Part shown: positions 17,130 through 28,100 of the stretch, in pieces
Layout: each line of letters starts with the position of its first letter
How positions within the stretch are numbered: the first letter of the stretch is position 1
Assembly (NCBI RefSeq): GCF_037190085.1
Contig: NZ_JBBCJO010000002.1
Span: 62,001-126,000 of the forward strand
Direction of reading: 5' to 3'
Length of the DNA: 64,000 bases
From: Gemmatimonas aurantiaca
GTDB taxonomy: Bacteria > Gemmatimonadota > Gemmatimonadetes > Gemmatimonadales > Gemmatimonadaceae
Notes under the pieces: model-generated
Told to the model about the DNA's origin: nothing
The model's database searches: none
Seen by the model: only the letters and a program-made list of their open reading frames with translations
Made by a program: the position numbers and the translations under genes

Positions 17130-20084
17130 TCACTTCCCGGCGTCGAGATCGTTCCAGTTGAGGATCGTGTTGAAGCCGAGGAAGAACGTGCCCTGCGTCT
17201 GCCAGCGCCAGAACGGACGGATGGCGAACATCACGACGTGTCCCTTGCCGATCGGCGCATCGACGAGCTGCGCGCGGTTGGCCAGCGCTTCACCACCGGC
17301 GAGCGTGCCGGAGAGCAGCATGTCGGACGCATTGGCCGGGAACTGCATGATGACGCGCGGACGGGTGCCATCGATGCTGGTGGCCCCGCCGAACATGCCC
17401 GCACCGCCACCGCCGCCGCCGCCGAAGCCGCCGCGACCACCGGCACCGCCGGCCGCACCACCGCGACCCGCGGCCGGTGTGCTCACCGAATCCGGCTTGT
17501 TGAAATTCCACGTGGACAGCTGGAGCGGCTGCGCGTTCGGCGTCACGTTCTGCGCGAGATTCGCACCCGCCGCACCCTGGAAGCCGGCAAAGAGACCCGC
17601 CGAACCGCCGACGTTGATCACCGGATCCTGGTTGAAGTACACCGGGAGCTGGTTGTCGAAGCCGTACGCGATCGGGCTGTTCTTGTCCGACACGATGCCA
17701 CGCATGATCGAACCGCGCGCGAAGAGCTGGCTCGGCGATTCGATGGTGATGCCGCTGGTCAGATTGTACGCCGGGAAGATGGAGGACGTCGAACCCTCCA
17801 CGATCAGCGTGCCACCGGCCTGCACGAACTTGTACAGCTCGGTCAACCCTTCGATGCCCATGCCGCCACGGATGTCGTCTGTGCCTTCCAGCGCCCCGAG
17901 GTTGGGCGTCTTCGCCGTCTTCCTGTACGGCAGCGGCGTGTCGCCGTTCTTGATGATGCCCGCGATGTGCGACTGCGCACTGCCGCCCACGTGCGGATAG
18001 ATGATCACGTCGTACTTGGCGCGCAGATTGCCTTCACGGAGACGGATGTCGCCGAAGTAGGTGTAGGGCACGCCGTAGTTGTCGAGCGCGGCACGCACCC
18101 AGCCTTCGTCCTGCGTGCGCTGCCAGGCGTGCACATACCCGATGCGCGGCAGATCGAGTTCATGCTGCTTCACCGTCGGCGCCGACGCCACGGCCACCGC
18201 CGAGATGCCCAGTTCCTTGAGCGACGCCTCCATCTTCGCCCGATCACCCGCGGGGACGATGAACGCGCCCGGCTTGAACGTGCGGCCACCGGCCTGGAAC
18301 TCCGCTTCGGCCGCGAACATCTTCGTGGTCGCGAAGTTCGTGCGGAACTTCATCAGGTTGTTGTCGGACGTGTGTTCGATGACGAGCACCGGACCCGAAC
18401 CTTCGATGCCACCGGTCGCCACCACCTTGCTGGTCACGGCGTCCATCGGCTGCGTCAGGATGCTCTTGTCGGCGATCGGGAAGATCGCGACGTTGCGCAT
18501 GAACTGGAACGTCCAGCCCGTGTCGTCGTACGGACGCGGATTGGCCGGCGAGTAGTTCTGGATGCTGAGATACATGTCGGCCAGCGTGCGATATGGCTGA
18601 TCGCCGCGCACGATGTAGTCGCCCGGCTTCACGCTCACCGATCCGACGGTGAAGGCCGACGTGGCCCGGTGCAGTTCGAGCCCCTGCTTGCGCAGTTCGT
18701 TCACGGCATCGGCCGCATCCGCCTTGCGGCGCTGGCCGGCCGGGATCACCCACGCGAACGGCCCGTCGCCGGTCTTGCCCTTGTCCACCGCGCGCTTGTT
18801 CTTGATCCAGTAGTTCTCGAGGTACATCGCCCGGTTGTCGGCGAAGTGCTTGAGCGAGATGAGCACGCCCGACTGCTGGATGTTGACGTTGTTGCGCGGG
18901 CCCCACTTGATGAACGGCAGGGGCGGATTCGGACGGAACCACTCCTTGCTCGTGGTCGTCGGTCCCGGACGCACTTCGTAGTTGTCCGGGCCATAGCTCT
19001 GCACTTCGTAGAACCGGCCGATGGCGTTCTTCGTGTGCGCCACGAAGAACATGTAGTTCGGCGTCCAGCCGTCGTAGAAGCCGTACGTGAACACGCCGGG
19101 CACGCCGCGCTTGGTCATCTCCCGCACGTCTTCGATGGCCATCGTCCACCACTCGTTCACCGTGATGGGATCGACGGCGTCGTTGTAGGGGCCCGTGCCG
19201 GTGGAGCTGTACAGATAAGTCTGCGCTTCGTGCAGATCGTGCATGACCTGCGGCTTCCACTCGAGGAAGAAGTCATTCACGTGACGCGTCAGCGCGAGAA
19301 ACTGCCCCATGCCGTCGCGGTTGTTGTCGTGCGCGACATACTTGCCCCAGTACATGAGCGGCAGGCGCGTGAGACCGGGCGCGAGCGTCTTGTTGTAGTA
19401 GTACGTGTCCACCTGCTTCTCACGACCGTCGACTTCGATGACCGGCGTGATGAAGGTGATGATGTTGTTGCGGATCGCCTGGATGAACGGCGTCTCCTCG
19501 ACGATCAGGCGGTAGGCGAGCTCCTGCAGCATCTCGGGACCGCCGTTCTCCGGCGAGTGCATGCCGCTGGTGAGCCAGTAGATCGGTTTGCTGCTCTTGA
19601 TGAGCCGCTGCGCATCGGCCTCGCTGGTCTTGCGCGGATCGGTGAGCGCCGCCAGTTCGCTCTTGTACTTGTCGAGGTTCGCGATGGCCTGCTCGTCGCC
19701 GATCGCGAGCACGACCATGTCGCGGCCTTCTTCGGTCTTGCCGATGGTCCAGTACTTCGCGCGCGGTGAGGCCTTGGCCAGCGCTTCGAAGTAGCGGTGA
19801 ATGTCCTTGGCGTACGTCAGCTCGCCCGGGGTGCCGACGATACGACCATGGAACTTGAGGGGCGTGGGCACGGTGCTCGAAGCCGGCAGGTGGTCCACCA
19901 GCTCGGTCGTGATGCGAGGATCCTGGAGATACTCCTTGATCTTCGCGGTGTACTCCTGATCGATCTGCTGCGCACCGCCCTGCGCCGCCAGTGGCGTCGC
20001 GGTCAATGTCACGGTCAGTGTCAACAGAGCGAGCGCATGGCAAGACGATCGCCATGTCCAACGCCGGGGGGTTCCACGCAACAT
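17130..20084 (-). CDS. Secreted M14 family zinc carboxypeptidase, second large form
   Basis: 984 residues with a signal peptide (LTLTVTLTATPLAAQ). The M14 domain spans about residues 75-420: zinc ligands H176 and E179 in SGMHSPENGG and a later histidine in VMHDLHEAQTY (H282 or H285). The long C-terminal half includes a Gly-rich linker near 900 (GGFGGGGGGG) and a domain ending in the pattern HVVMFAIRPFWRWQTQGTF. The layout parallels the 914-residue M14 protein at 5970-8714, but sequence identity looks low outside the catalytic motifs, so the two are distant paralogues rather than a recent duplication. It is expected to act on peptides outside the cytoplasm. Confidence 0.92.
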   Translation of the reverse strand: MLRGTPRRWTWRSSCHALALLTLTVTLTATPLAAQGGAQQIDQEYTAKIKEYLQDPRITTELVDHLPASSTVPTPLKFHGRIVGTPGELTYAKDIHRYFEALAKASPRAKYWTIGKTEEGRDMVVLAIGDEQAIANLDKYKSELAALTDPRKTSEADAQRLIKSSKPIYWLTSGMHSPENGGPEMLQELAYRLIVEETPFIQAIRNNIITFITPVIEVDGREKQVDTYYYNKTLAPGLTRLPLMYWGKYVAHDNNRDGMGQFLALTRHVNDFFLEWKPQVMHDLHEAQTYLYSSTGTGPYNDAVDPITVNEWWTMAIEDVREMTKRGVPGVFTYGFYDGWTPNYMFFVAHTKNAIGRFYEVQSYGPDNYEVRPGPTTTSKEWFRPNPPLPFIKWGPRNNVNIQQSGVLISLKHFADNRAMYLENYWIKNKRAVDKGKTGDGPFAWVIPAGQRRKADAADAVNELRKQGLELHRATSAFTVGSVSVKPGDYIVRGDQPYRTLADMYLSIQNYSPANPRPYDDTGWTFQFMRNVAIFPIADKSILTQPMDAVTSKVVATGGIEGSGPVLVIEHTSDNNLMKFRTNFATTKMFAAEAEFQAGGRTFKPGAFIVPAGDRAKMEASLKELGISAVAVASAPTVKQHELDLPRIGYVHAWQRTQDEGWVRAALDNYGVPYTYFGDIRLREGNLRAKYDVIIYPHVGGSAQSHIAGIIKNGDTPLPYRKTAKTPNLGALEGTDDIRGGMGIEGLTELYKFVQAGGTLIVEGSTSSIFPAYNLTSGITIESPSQLFARGSIMRGIVSDKNSPIAYGFDNQLPVYFNQDPVINVGGSAGLFAGFQGAAGANLAQNVTPNAQPLQLSTWNFNKPDSVSTPAAGRGGAAGGAGGRGGFGGGGGGGAGMFGGATSIDGTRPRVIMQFPANASDMLLSGTLAGGEALANRAQLVDAPIGKGHVVMFAIRPFWRWQTQGTFFLGFNTILNWNDLDAGK

Positions 20085-20118
20085 CAGGGGCTCCGCATTG
20101 TGGAGGGGGGACGGGGAT

Positions 20119-20136
20119 CACGATCGTCTGATCGTG
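20119..20136. promoter_or_regulatory. Perfect 7-bp dyad in a divergent promoter region
   Basis: CACGATC and GATCGTG flank a 4-bp centre between the divergent M14 (minus) and DUF1028 (plus) genes. It may be an operator; no regulator can be assigned. Confidence 0.35.
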
Positions 20137-20304
20137 CCCATGTTCATGCTACGCACAGATCCGGTCTGGCGCTTACCCCCTCGGCGCTTTTGCCGAAGTT
20201 CGTACCGGCGTCCGGGTCGCAGTTCGCGCGATCGCGTCCGGCGCTTTCGCGTCACGGCCTTCCGACGGACATTTTCCGGAGCTTCCCGCCGGAGAAATCG
20301 CACC

Positions 20305-21108
20305 ATGACCTCCTCGAACGCACCACACCCCATGCATCCGTTCCGTTCGCCACGCCGTGCCCCGCTGTGGATCATGCTGGCGTGCCTGGTCGGCGCCGGC
20401 CTTCCCGGACACCCCCTGATTGGCCAGACGCCCTGGCCGCCGGTGGCCACGTTTTCGATTCTGGGGTTCGATCCGGCCACCGGTGAGGTAGGCGGCGCCG
20501 TGCAATCGCGGGTGTTTTCCGTGGGTAACGGGGTGCTCTGGGCGGAAGCCGGCGTGGGCGCCGCGGCCACCCAGGCCATCGTCGACGTGAGTTATGGCCC
20601 CCAGGCGCTGACCCTGCTCCGGCAGGGCATGCGTCCTGCCGATGTCGTGCGGCAGATCTGGGAGCGCGATCCCGATCCCCGGCCCGCCGACTGGACCAAA
20701 CAGGGACGCCAGTTCGCCGTCATCGACGCCCAGGGAAACGTGGCGGCCTTCACCGGCCCCAAGGCGACGGAGTGGGCCGGCGACAAGCAGGGCAAGTTCT
20801 GCACGGCCCAGGGCAACATCCTGGCCAGCGAGGAGGTGGTGAGCGCGATGGTGCGCGCCTTCGAGAACACCGAAGGCCACCTGTCGCTCCGGTTACTCGC
20901 CGCACTCGAAGCGGGACAGCAGGCCGGCGGCGACAAGCGGGGCATGCAGTCGGCCGCGATGCTGATCGTCCGAAAGGACGGCGGCGTCTGGCTGCACAAC
21001 GACGTCGTGCTCCGACTGCAGGTGGACGACCACCCCGAGCCCATCCGGGAACTGCGGCGTCTCGTCGAAAAGGCAGCCACCCAACGCCGGCCCCGCTCGC
21101 GGGAGTGA
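20305..21108 (+). CDS. DUF1028 family protein, exported
   Basis: 267 residues from ATG 20305, with GGAG about 10 nt upstream; the longer upstream frame lacks any such signal. A signal-like hydrophobic segment (LWIMLACLVGAGLPG) precedes the conserved core that begins TFSILGFDPATGEVGGAVQSR and continues with EAGVGAAATQAIVDVSYGP. DUF1028 proteins have an Ntn-hydrolase-like fold and are annotated as putative hydrolases; substrates are not established. The C-terminal half (GGDKRGMQSAAMLIV) carries the family's second conserved block. It is divergent from the M14 gene. Confidence 0.88.
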   Translation: MTSSNAPHPMHPFRSPRRAPLWIMLACLVGAGLPGHPLIGQTPWPPVATFSILGFDPATGEVGGAVQSRVFSVGNGVLWAEAGVGAAATQAIVDVSYGPQALTLLRQGMRPADVVRQIWERDPDPRPADWTKQGRQFAVIDAQGNVAAFTGPKATEWAGDKQGKFCTAQGNILASEEVVSAMVRAFENTEGHLSLRLLAALEAGQQAGGDKRGMQSAAMLIVRKDGGVWLHNDVVLRLQVDDHPEPIRELRRLVEKAATQRRPRSRE

Positions 21109-21312
21109 GCGCTCGCCGTGAGCAGCCCGCCGTGAGCGACGCGCCCGGGCGAGCCCTTCCCCGCCAGCCCGGTCGGCTGGACGGGGAATCTCAGCAAAGA
21201 TACCGTTGGTGCGTTGTCCAAGATGACGGTGGTCAGCCCCTGCTTGGACCACCATGAGGCGCTCCCTTCCGCGAGTGCCATCGATCGTTCCCGCATCCCC
21301 GCCTTCCGTCCG

Positions 21313-22404
21313 ATGACCCAACTCCGCCCCTGGCTCACGGCCTCCCTGCCGGCTGTCCTGCTGGCTGCCGGGCTCGCCACCTCCCTGTCCGCGCAGGGAG
21401 CCCGCCCCCCGCGTCAGACCGTCAAGATGGATTCGGCCCGCGCCGCGCTGCTGTACGTGAGCAACCGGCACGAAGACCATCCCGTGGCCGATTACGACGC
21501 CGCCATCAAGGACAAACAGAAGACCGATTCCATCTACGCGGCCCGCAGCAAGGGCGTCATGAAGTTCTCGAAGGTCACCTACAAGAGCTCCGCCGATGGC
21601 CTCGAGATCCCCGCGTACCTGTTCGAACCCCTCACCACCAAGGGTGCCCGGGCACATCCGGCCATGGTCTGGGTGCACGGCGGCGTGCACAGCAACTTCG
21701 ATCCGCAGTACCTGCCCTTCGTGATCGAGGCGGTACAGCGCGGGTACGCCATCGTGGCGCCCGACTATCGTGGCAGCACGGGCCACGGCAAGGCGCATCA
21801 CAACGCCATCGACTACGGCGGCATGGAAGTCGACGACACCGAGTCCGCGGTATCGGTGCTCAAGGCCCTGCCCTATGTCAATCCGGATCGCATCGGCGTG
21901 ATGGGATGGAGCCACGGTGGGTACATCACCGCCTTGCTGCTCACACGCGAAGCCAACGGCTCGCCCTTCAAGGCGGGAGCGGCCATCGTGCCGGTCACCA
22001 ATCTCCTGTTCCGCCTCTCGTTCAAGGGGCCGTCCTACCAGCGTTCGTTCTCCACCCAGTCCAAGTTGAGTGGTCTGCCGTTCGAACAGCGCGCTGAGTA
22101 CATCCGTCGCTCCCCCTACTACTGGGTGGACAGCCTCAAGACGCCGATCCTCGTGCATGTCGCCACCAACGACGAGGACGTGAACTTCGAGGAGGCGCGG
22201 CCGCTCATCGACGCGTTCCAGGCCCGCCAGCCCAGGCTGGCCGAGACCAAGGTGTACGTGAATCCCACCCCGGGACCGTCCAGCGTCGGCCACACGTTCA
22301 GCCGCCGCGTCACCAAGGGCACGTGGGTGCGTGACGATTCGCCGGAGCAGATCGATTCGTGGAATCGCACCTGGGCCTTCTTCGAAAAGCATCTCGGCAA
22401 GTGA
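21313..22404 (+). CDS. Secreted S9 family hydrolase (prolyl oligopeptidase type, no propeller)
   Basis: 363 residues from ATG 21313, which opens the signal peptide (LTASLPAVLLAAGLATSLSAQ). Unlike the other S9 proteins in this window it lacks the N-terminal propeller; only ~60 residues precede the alpha/beta-hydrolase domain. The triad is S200 (GWSHGG), D287 or D289 (TNDEDV) and H327 (VGHTFS). Without a propeller the active site would be open, so larger peptides or non-peptide esters could be substrates. The next promoter begins within 65 bp of its stop codon. Confidence 0.9.
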   Translation: MTQLRPWLTASLPAVLLAAGLATSLSAQGARPPRQTVKMDSARAALLYVSNRHEDHPVADYDAAIKDKQKTDSIYAARSKGVMKFSKVTYKSSADGLEIPAYLFEPLTTKGARAHPAMVWVHGGVHSNFDPQYLPFVIEAVQRGYAIVAPDYRGSTGHGKAHHNAIDYGGMEVDDTESAVSVLKALPYVNPDRIGVMGWSHGGYITALLLTREANGSPFKAGAAIVPVTNLLFRLSFKGPSYQRSFSTQSKLSGLPFEQRAEYIRRSPYYWVDSLKTPILVHVATNDEDVNFEEARPLIDAFQARQPRLAETKVYVNPTPGPSSVGHTFSRRVTKGTWVRDDSPEQIDSWNRTWAFFEKHLGK

Positions 22405-22468
22405 TCCGGAAATGATCCGAGCGGACTGAGCGTCCGTCGCGGGCCCGCCCTCCGGGGTCGGGCCCGCC

Positions 22469-22498
22469 TTGACATTCAATATATACGTATTTAGTAAT
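22469..22498 (+). promoter_or_regulatory. Promoter and operator-like dyad of the RND efflux operon
   Basis: A perfect TTGACA -35 (22469-22474) is followed after 18 bp by AGTAAT (22493-22498). The spacer is AT-rich in a GC-rich genome and contains an imperfect dyad TATATAC/GTATTTA centred at 22486-22487, fitting an ArsR-type operator. The predicted start of transcription lies next to the ATG at 22507, so the mRNA may be leaderless. Confidence 0.6.
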
Positions 22499-22506
22499 AT
22501 GCTTGT

Positions 22507-23955
22507 ATGCCAAACCTCAAGACTCTCCTGTTCCTCGCGGCGTGGGGGCTGCCCGCAACGGTCGGCGCGCAGCAGGGCCCGACGAACGCCCCGCCGCTCA
22601 GGCTGACCGACGCCATTGCCGAAGCGGATCGGATGGCGTTCGCCAATCGCGGCGCGGGGGCCGCCGCGGACATCGCCCGGGCCGCCGCCCGCCGTCCGCT
22701 CCAGGGCCTGCTTCCCTCGGCGCGCGTGGAAGCCGGTGCCATCCGCACCACCGACCCCATCGGCGCCTTCGGGACGCTCCTGCGGCAACGACGCGTCACC
22801 GCGGAAGCCTTCGCGCCGGCACGACTGAACGCGCCCGACGCCATCGACAATCTCCAGGGCGCCGCCATCCTCGAGATTCCGCTCGTCAATGGCGACGCGA
22901 TACTCGGTCGACGCGCCGCATCGCGCGCGGCCGATGCCGCCACCGCCAGAGCCGAATGGACGACACTGTCCACCCGTCTGTCGGTCGTGCGTGGTTATTT
23001 CGGCGCCATCCTGGCCGCGGAAAAACAGCAGACGCTGGCGCGGGCGCTCATCGCCGGCGAAGCCATGACCGCCCAGATCGAACAGATGCTCCGTCAGGGA
23101 CTCGTCACACGGGCCGATCTCCTGCAGATGCAGGTCCGGACACGTGACGTGGAGGCGCAACGGCTGGCCGCCGATGCCGCCGCCGGTACCGCGCGCGAGC
23201 AACTGAGCCTGTTGCTCGGTCGGAGCGATGCCGCACACACGTTGCGGGCCGATGAATTGCCGGCGGTGCTGCCCACCGATGCCGCGGTGCGGGCGATGGT
23301 CAGGAACACCGGCATTGCGGTCGGCCCGAATGAAGGCAACGACGGGATGCGCGCATCGTCCGTCCGAACCGGCCGTGAAGAAACCCGCGAAGACATGCGG
23401 GCCAGCCGACTCGATGTGGAGGCCGCACGCTTCGATGTGCAGCGGGCCGGCAGTACGCTGTTGCCGCGGCTGAACGGCGTGGCCCGCTACGACTGGAACG
23501 CGCCGAGTGGCCTGTACGCGGGACGCCCGAGCTGGACCGTCGGAGTCATGGCTTCGTGGTCACTCTTCGGCGGGGGCAGTGAGCTCGCCGACATCGACGG
23601 GGGGCAGGCACGTCTCGCGGCCGCCCGCACCGCGGATGCGGCCACCATGGCCGCCGCGCGCCTCGAACAGGAGACCGCGGTGCGGCAGTTGCGGGTGACG
23701 CTCGCGCAGCTCGATCTCGCGGCACTCAGCATGACGCAGAGTCAGGAGGCGCATCGTCTCGTGCAGCGGCGCTATGTCGGCGGTCTGGCCACCGTCGCCG
23801 AGGTCCTGGCGGCGGAAGCCAGTGAGACCGCATCGGCCCTGCAGCACGCGGCCGCCCGCTACGCCGTCATCGAAGCGGTGGCGCAGTATCGCCTCGCCAT
23901 TGGCGCCGATCCCGGCGCGATCGCGACCCAGCTCGATCCTTCGCCCGAGCACTGA
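22507..23955 (+). CDS. TolC family outer-membrane efflux channel
   Basis: 482 residues with a signal peptide (TLLFLAAWGLPATVGAQ). Two long helical, Ala- and Gln-rich repeats surround two short beta regions, as in TolC-type trimeric channels; the second repeat ends VQRRYVGGLATVAEVLAAEA, the typical outer-membrane efflux protein signature. It would form the outer-membrane exit duct for the RND pump encoded two genes downstream. It is the first gene of a five-gene unit with 13-bp, 2-bp and overlapping junctions. Its promoter is the AT-rich element at 22469-22498. Confidence 0.93.
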   Translation: MPNLKTLLFLAAWGLPATVGAQQGPTNAPPLRLTDAIAEADRMAFANRGAGAAADIARAAARRPLQGLLPSARVEAGAIRTTDPIGAFGTLLRQRRVTAEAFAPARLNAPDAIDNLQGAAILEIPLVNGDAILGRRAASRAADAATARAEWTTLSTRLSVVRGYFGAILAAEKQQTLARALIAGEAMTAQIEQMLRQGLVTRADLLQMQVRTRDVEAQRLAADAAAGTAREQLSLLLGRSDAAHTLRADELPAVLPTDAAVRAMVRNTGIAVGPNEGNDGMRASSVRTGREETREDMRASRLDVEAARFDVQRAGSTLLPRLNGVARYDWNAPSGLYAGRPSWTVGVMASWSLFGGGSELADIDGGQARLAAARTADAATMAAARLEQETAVRQLRVTLAQLDLAALSMTQSQEAHRLVQRRYVGGLATVAEVLAAEASETASALQHAAARYAVIEAVAQYRLAIGADPGAIATQLDPSPEH

Positions 23956-23968
23956 TCCCTACCGAGCC

Positions 23969-25174
23969 ATGTCCAATCTCCATTCGTTCTTCCCACGCTT
24001 CCACGAATCCACGCGGGCACTCGCGATGCCGGTCGTCCTGATGACGGCACTGATCGCCGCGGGTTGTTCCGGCAACGATGAGTCGCACCCACGCGAATCG
24101 GCCCGTGTCGATGGACCGGTCGCCATGTCGGATACTGCGGGGGTGTTGCTCACGATCACCGATACCACGTTCAGCGGCAGTTTCGGAGCCGCCGGCGTGG
24201 CCGCCCCCCTGGAGGAGGCCACGCTGAGTACGACGCTCATGGGCACCGTCACCGATGTGCTGGTGCACGAAGGAGACCGCGTGCATACCGGTCAGGTGCT
24301 GCTCCGCATCGATGCCGGCGAACTCGCGGCCCGGGCACAGCGTCTCTCGGCGTCGGTGGCCGATGCGGACGCCATGCACCGTGACGCGGAAGTGCAGGCC
24401 AGGCGCTTTGCGGCCCTCTATGCCGACAGTGCAGCCACCCGGGCACAATACGAAGCCGCCCAGACCGGTCTCGCCCGCGCGGAAGCGGGCGTGCGGGCGG
24501 CACGGGCCGCGGCGGCGGAACTCGATGCGGCTTCGCGATACTCCACGCTGCGCGCTCCGTTCGACGGCGTCGTGATCCGTCGGGCCATCGATCGTGGTGG
24601 CATGGCCACACCGGGCGCTCCATTGCTCACGGTGCAGAACGCGACGACCCTGCGCATCAGTGCCGCGGCGCCCATCACCGTCACGCGCCGCCTGCACCGC
24701 GGGCAGCGCGTCGATGTCATCATCGGAGACGTGTCGGCCACGGCCACGATCGAGGGCGTGGTCCCGGCCGGCAGCAGCAATCTCTTCACCGTCAACGCGC
24801 TGGTGCAGAATCGCGATGCGCACTACGCCGCCGGCAGCAGTGCCACCATCCTCCTGCCCACCGACAGTGTACGCGGCATCATGATCCCCGTGCGCGCGCT
24901 GCTGCGCGACGGTGATCTCGTGGGGGTCCTGGTCGACCGCGGTGGCATGCGCGAACGGCGCTGGATCCGTGTTGGGGGGACCTTCGGCGATCGGGTCGAA
25001 GTCACGAGCGGGCTCCATGCGGGTGATCGTGTCGTGATGCCACACGATCCGACCGGTCGCACGGCCGCCTCTGCGAAGGCGCCTGCGAATACCTCCGCGA
25101 ATGCGCCTGTGAATGCCGACACGGGTGCCGACACGGATGTCAACACGAAACACAACCCGAACGGCGGAGTCTGA
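23969..25174 (+). CDS. RND efflux periplasmic adaptor (HlyD/MFP family) lipoprotein
   Basis: 401 residues from ATG 23969, 13 bp after tolC. A lipobox (IAAGC) near residue 32 anchors it in the inner membrane. A lipoyl-like half-motif (GTVTDVLVHEGDRVHTGQVL) is followed by a short alpha hairpin (AARAQRLSASVADADAMHRD) and the returning lipoyl half (STLRAPFDGVVIRRAIDRGG), then beta-barrel domains. It bridges the RND permease and the TolC channel. The last ~35 residues are an odd low-complexity tail of Ala, Asn, Thr, Pro and Asp built from short DNA repeats. Confidence 0.93.
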   Translation: MSNLHSFFPRFHESTRALAMPVVLMTALIAAGCSGNDESHPRESARVDGPVAMSDTAGVLLTITDTTFSGSFGAAGVAAPLEEATLSTTLMGTVTDVLVHEGDRVHTGQVLLRIDAGELAARAQRLSASVADADAMHRDAEVQARRFAALYADSAATRAQYEAAQTGLARAEAGVRAARAAAAELDAASRYSTLRAPFDGVVIRRAIDRGGMATPGAPLLTVQNATTLRISAAAPITVTRRLHRGQRVDVIIGDVSATATIEGVVPAGSSNLFTVNALVQNRDAHYAAGSSATILLPTDSVRGIMIPVRALLRDGDLVGVLVDRGGMRERRWIRVGGTFGDRVEVTSGLHAGDRVVMPHDPTGRTAASAKAPANTSANAPVNADTGADTDVNTKHNPNGGV

Positions 25175-25176
25175 TC

Positions 25177-28100
25177 ATGTCCGCCTCGTGGGGCATTTCC
25201 GGGCGCATCGCCCGGGCCTTTCTGCACTCCAAGCTGACGCCGCTCATCACCATCGCGTCGCTGGCCGTGGGCGCGCTGGGAATCGCCGCTACACCGCGGG
25301 AAGAGGAACCGCAGATCTCGGTGCCGATGATCGATGTCATCGCCGCCATGCCGGGCGCCTCGCCGGCGGAGGCCGAACAACTCGTGGCCCGTCCCATCGA
25401 GCAGCGCATGCTCGAAATCCCGGGCGTGGACCATGTCTATGGTTCGGCCGGTGACGGTTTCGCGATGGTCACCGTGCGTTTCGCGGTGGGCGAGGATCAG
25501 GAGCGCAGCGTCACGCGGGTGCAGGCCAAGCTCGCCGACATCATGACCGTGGCGCCTGCGGGGATGCAGCCGCCGGTGGTTCGGGCACACTCCATCGACG
25601 ATGTGCCCGTGTTGTCGCTGACCCTGCACAGTCAGGACGTCGACATCAACACGCTGCGCGGCATTGCGGTGCATCTCGAGGACGAGATCCGCACGGTGCC
25701 CGAGGTGGCCGAATCGTTCGTGATCGGCGGCGCTCCGCGTCGGGTGAGTGTGGTGCTGGATGCCGCCCGTCTCGCATCCAGTGGTGTCACGCCGGGTGAA
25801 GTCATGATGGCGTTGCGTCAGGCCAATGCGCAGTTGCTGGCCGGCGAGATGACCACCGGCAACCATACCGTGCAGATCGCGGTGGGCGCTCCCATCACCA
25901 GCGCCCAGGACGTGGCCGGGCTGGTGGTGGCCAATCGCCGCGGCACGCCGATCTATCTGCGCAGCGTCGCCGACATCCGCGACGATCACGGCGACGTGGA
26001 CACGTATGTCTCGCACCATGGCGCGGGGACCGGAACGGCTCCGGAAGCGGCGGTCACGATCGCCGTGGCCAAGCGCAAAGGCGCCAACGCCACGCACGTC
26101 ACCGAAGCCGTGATGGAACGGGTCGATCAGGCGCGTGCGCGGCTGCTGCCCTCCACGGTGAAGCTGGAAGTGACCCGCGACTACGGCGAGACCGCCGGCG
26201 AGAAGGCCCGGGAACTCATTCTCCATCTGATCATCGCCACGGTATCCGTGACGCTGCTCATCTGGCTCTTCCTCGGCTGGCGTGAAGCCGTGGTGGTGCT
26301 GGTGGCGGTGCCCGTGACACTCGCGCTCACCTTGTTCGTGTACTACGCGCTGGGTTACACGCTCAATCGCATCACGCTGTTCGCGCTGATCTTCTCCATC
26401 GGCATTCTCGTCGACGACGCCATCGTGGTGGTGGAGAACATCTACCGGCATCTCGCCATGCAGAACCGGCCGGCCGATCTGGCCGCGGTGGATGCCGTGG
26501 ACGAGGTGGGCAATCCCACCATCCTGGCCACCTTCACGGTGATCGCGGCCATCGTGCCGATGGCATTCGTGAGTGGCATGATGGGGCCGTACATGCGTCC
26601 CATTCCGGTGGGTGCCTCGGTGGCGATGCTCGCGTCACTGGGGGTGGCGTTCGTCGTCACGCCATATCTCGCCTACCGCCTGCTGAAGGGCCATGTCGGG
26701 CCGCCGCATGGATCCATCGCCCATCCGCCCGAAGAAGGCGGACGTGTCGATACACTCTATCATCGTCTGATGACGCCGCTGCTGGAACGGCCGGCGCGCC
26801 GGCGGGCTTTCTACGGCACGGTGATCCTGTTGCTGCTCGGCAGCGTGTCGCTGGTGGGGCTGCGCGCCGTGCAGGTGAAGATGCTCCCCTTCGACAACAA
26901 GAGCGAGTTCCAGGTGGTGCTCGACCTTCCCGAGGGCACCACGCTCGAGACCACGCAGCGGGTGGCGTCGGAGATCGCGACATATCTGGGTTCGGTTCCC
27001 GAGGTGGTGAGCACGCAGGTGTATGCCGGCACCGCGGCGCCGTTCAACTTCAACGGACTGGTGCGTCACTACTTCCTGCGCCGCGGCGCCAATGTGGCCG
27101 ACGTGCAGGTGAATCTCGCCCCCAAGGGCGAACGTTCCCGTCAGAGTCACGCCATCGCGGTGGCGGTCAGGCCGGGTATCGATTCCATCGCCCAGCGCTA
27201 CGACGCCTCGGCCAAGGTGGCGGAGATTCCTCCGGGGCCGCCGGTGCTCTCGACCCTCGTGGCGGAAGTGTACGCCGCGAACGACAGCACGCGGCTGGAG
27301 GCGGCGCGCGCCGTGAAGCGGGTGTTCGAGGAAACACCGGGTGTGGTGGATGTGGACTGGACGGTGGAGGCGCCGCAGCAGCGCGTCACGTTTCAGGTGG
27401 ACCGGAACCGCGCCGCGGAAGTTGGCGCCAGTGTCGAGCAGATCGTGCAGACCATCGCGCTGGCCGTCTCCGGCACCACGGCCGGCGCGATGGCCTCACC
27501 CACGGCGCGTGAAGCCGTAGCCATCGTGCCGCGTCTGCCGGCAACGGAACGTTCCAGCATCGATGCCCTGCTCGCGATTCCGGTGCCCACCATGCTGGGC
27601 GCGCAACCGCTCGGCCGCTTCGTGACAGTACGGGACGGCATCCGGGAAAGCACACGCATACGCAAGGATCTCCGTCCGGCGATCTACGTGACCGCCGATG
27701 TCGCGCGGGAGATCGAGAGCCCGGTGTACGCGATCCTGGAGATGAACCGGAGACTGGCGGACGTGCGCGTCGACGGAGCGTCCATCGGCATCTACAACGC
27801 GCAGCAGCCCGCCTCACTGGACGAGACGGCCATCAAGTGGGACGGTGAGTGGCAGGTGACCATCGAGGTGTTCCGCGATCTCGGACTCGCTTTTGCCGTG
27901 GTGCTGCTGCTCATCTATGTGCTCGTGGTGGGATGGTTCCAGAGTTTCCGCGTGCCGCTGGTCATCATGGCGCCCATTCCCCTCACGCTCATCGGCATCC
28001 TGCCGGCGCACGCCATCGGCGGGGCGTTCTTCACGGCCACCAGCATGATCGGCATGATCGCACTGGCCGGCATCATCGTGCGCAACTCCATCCTGCTGGT

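Noticed and set aside
16971..19769. A very long plus-strand open frame opposite the second M14 gene
   Set aside because: It is rich in Arg, His and Gly with no domain pattern; the minus-strand frame has the signal peptide and zinc motifs. High GC content keeps antisense frames open.
20893..23238. A long minus-strand open frame across the DUF1028, S9 and tolC genes
   Set aside because: It spans three well-supported genes and their promoter and has no recognisable domain.
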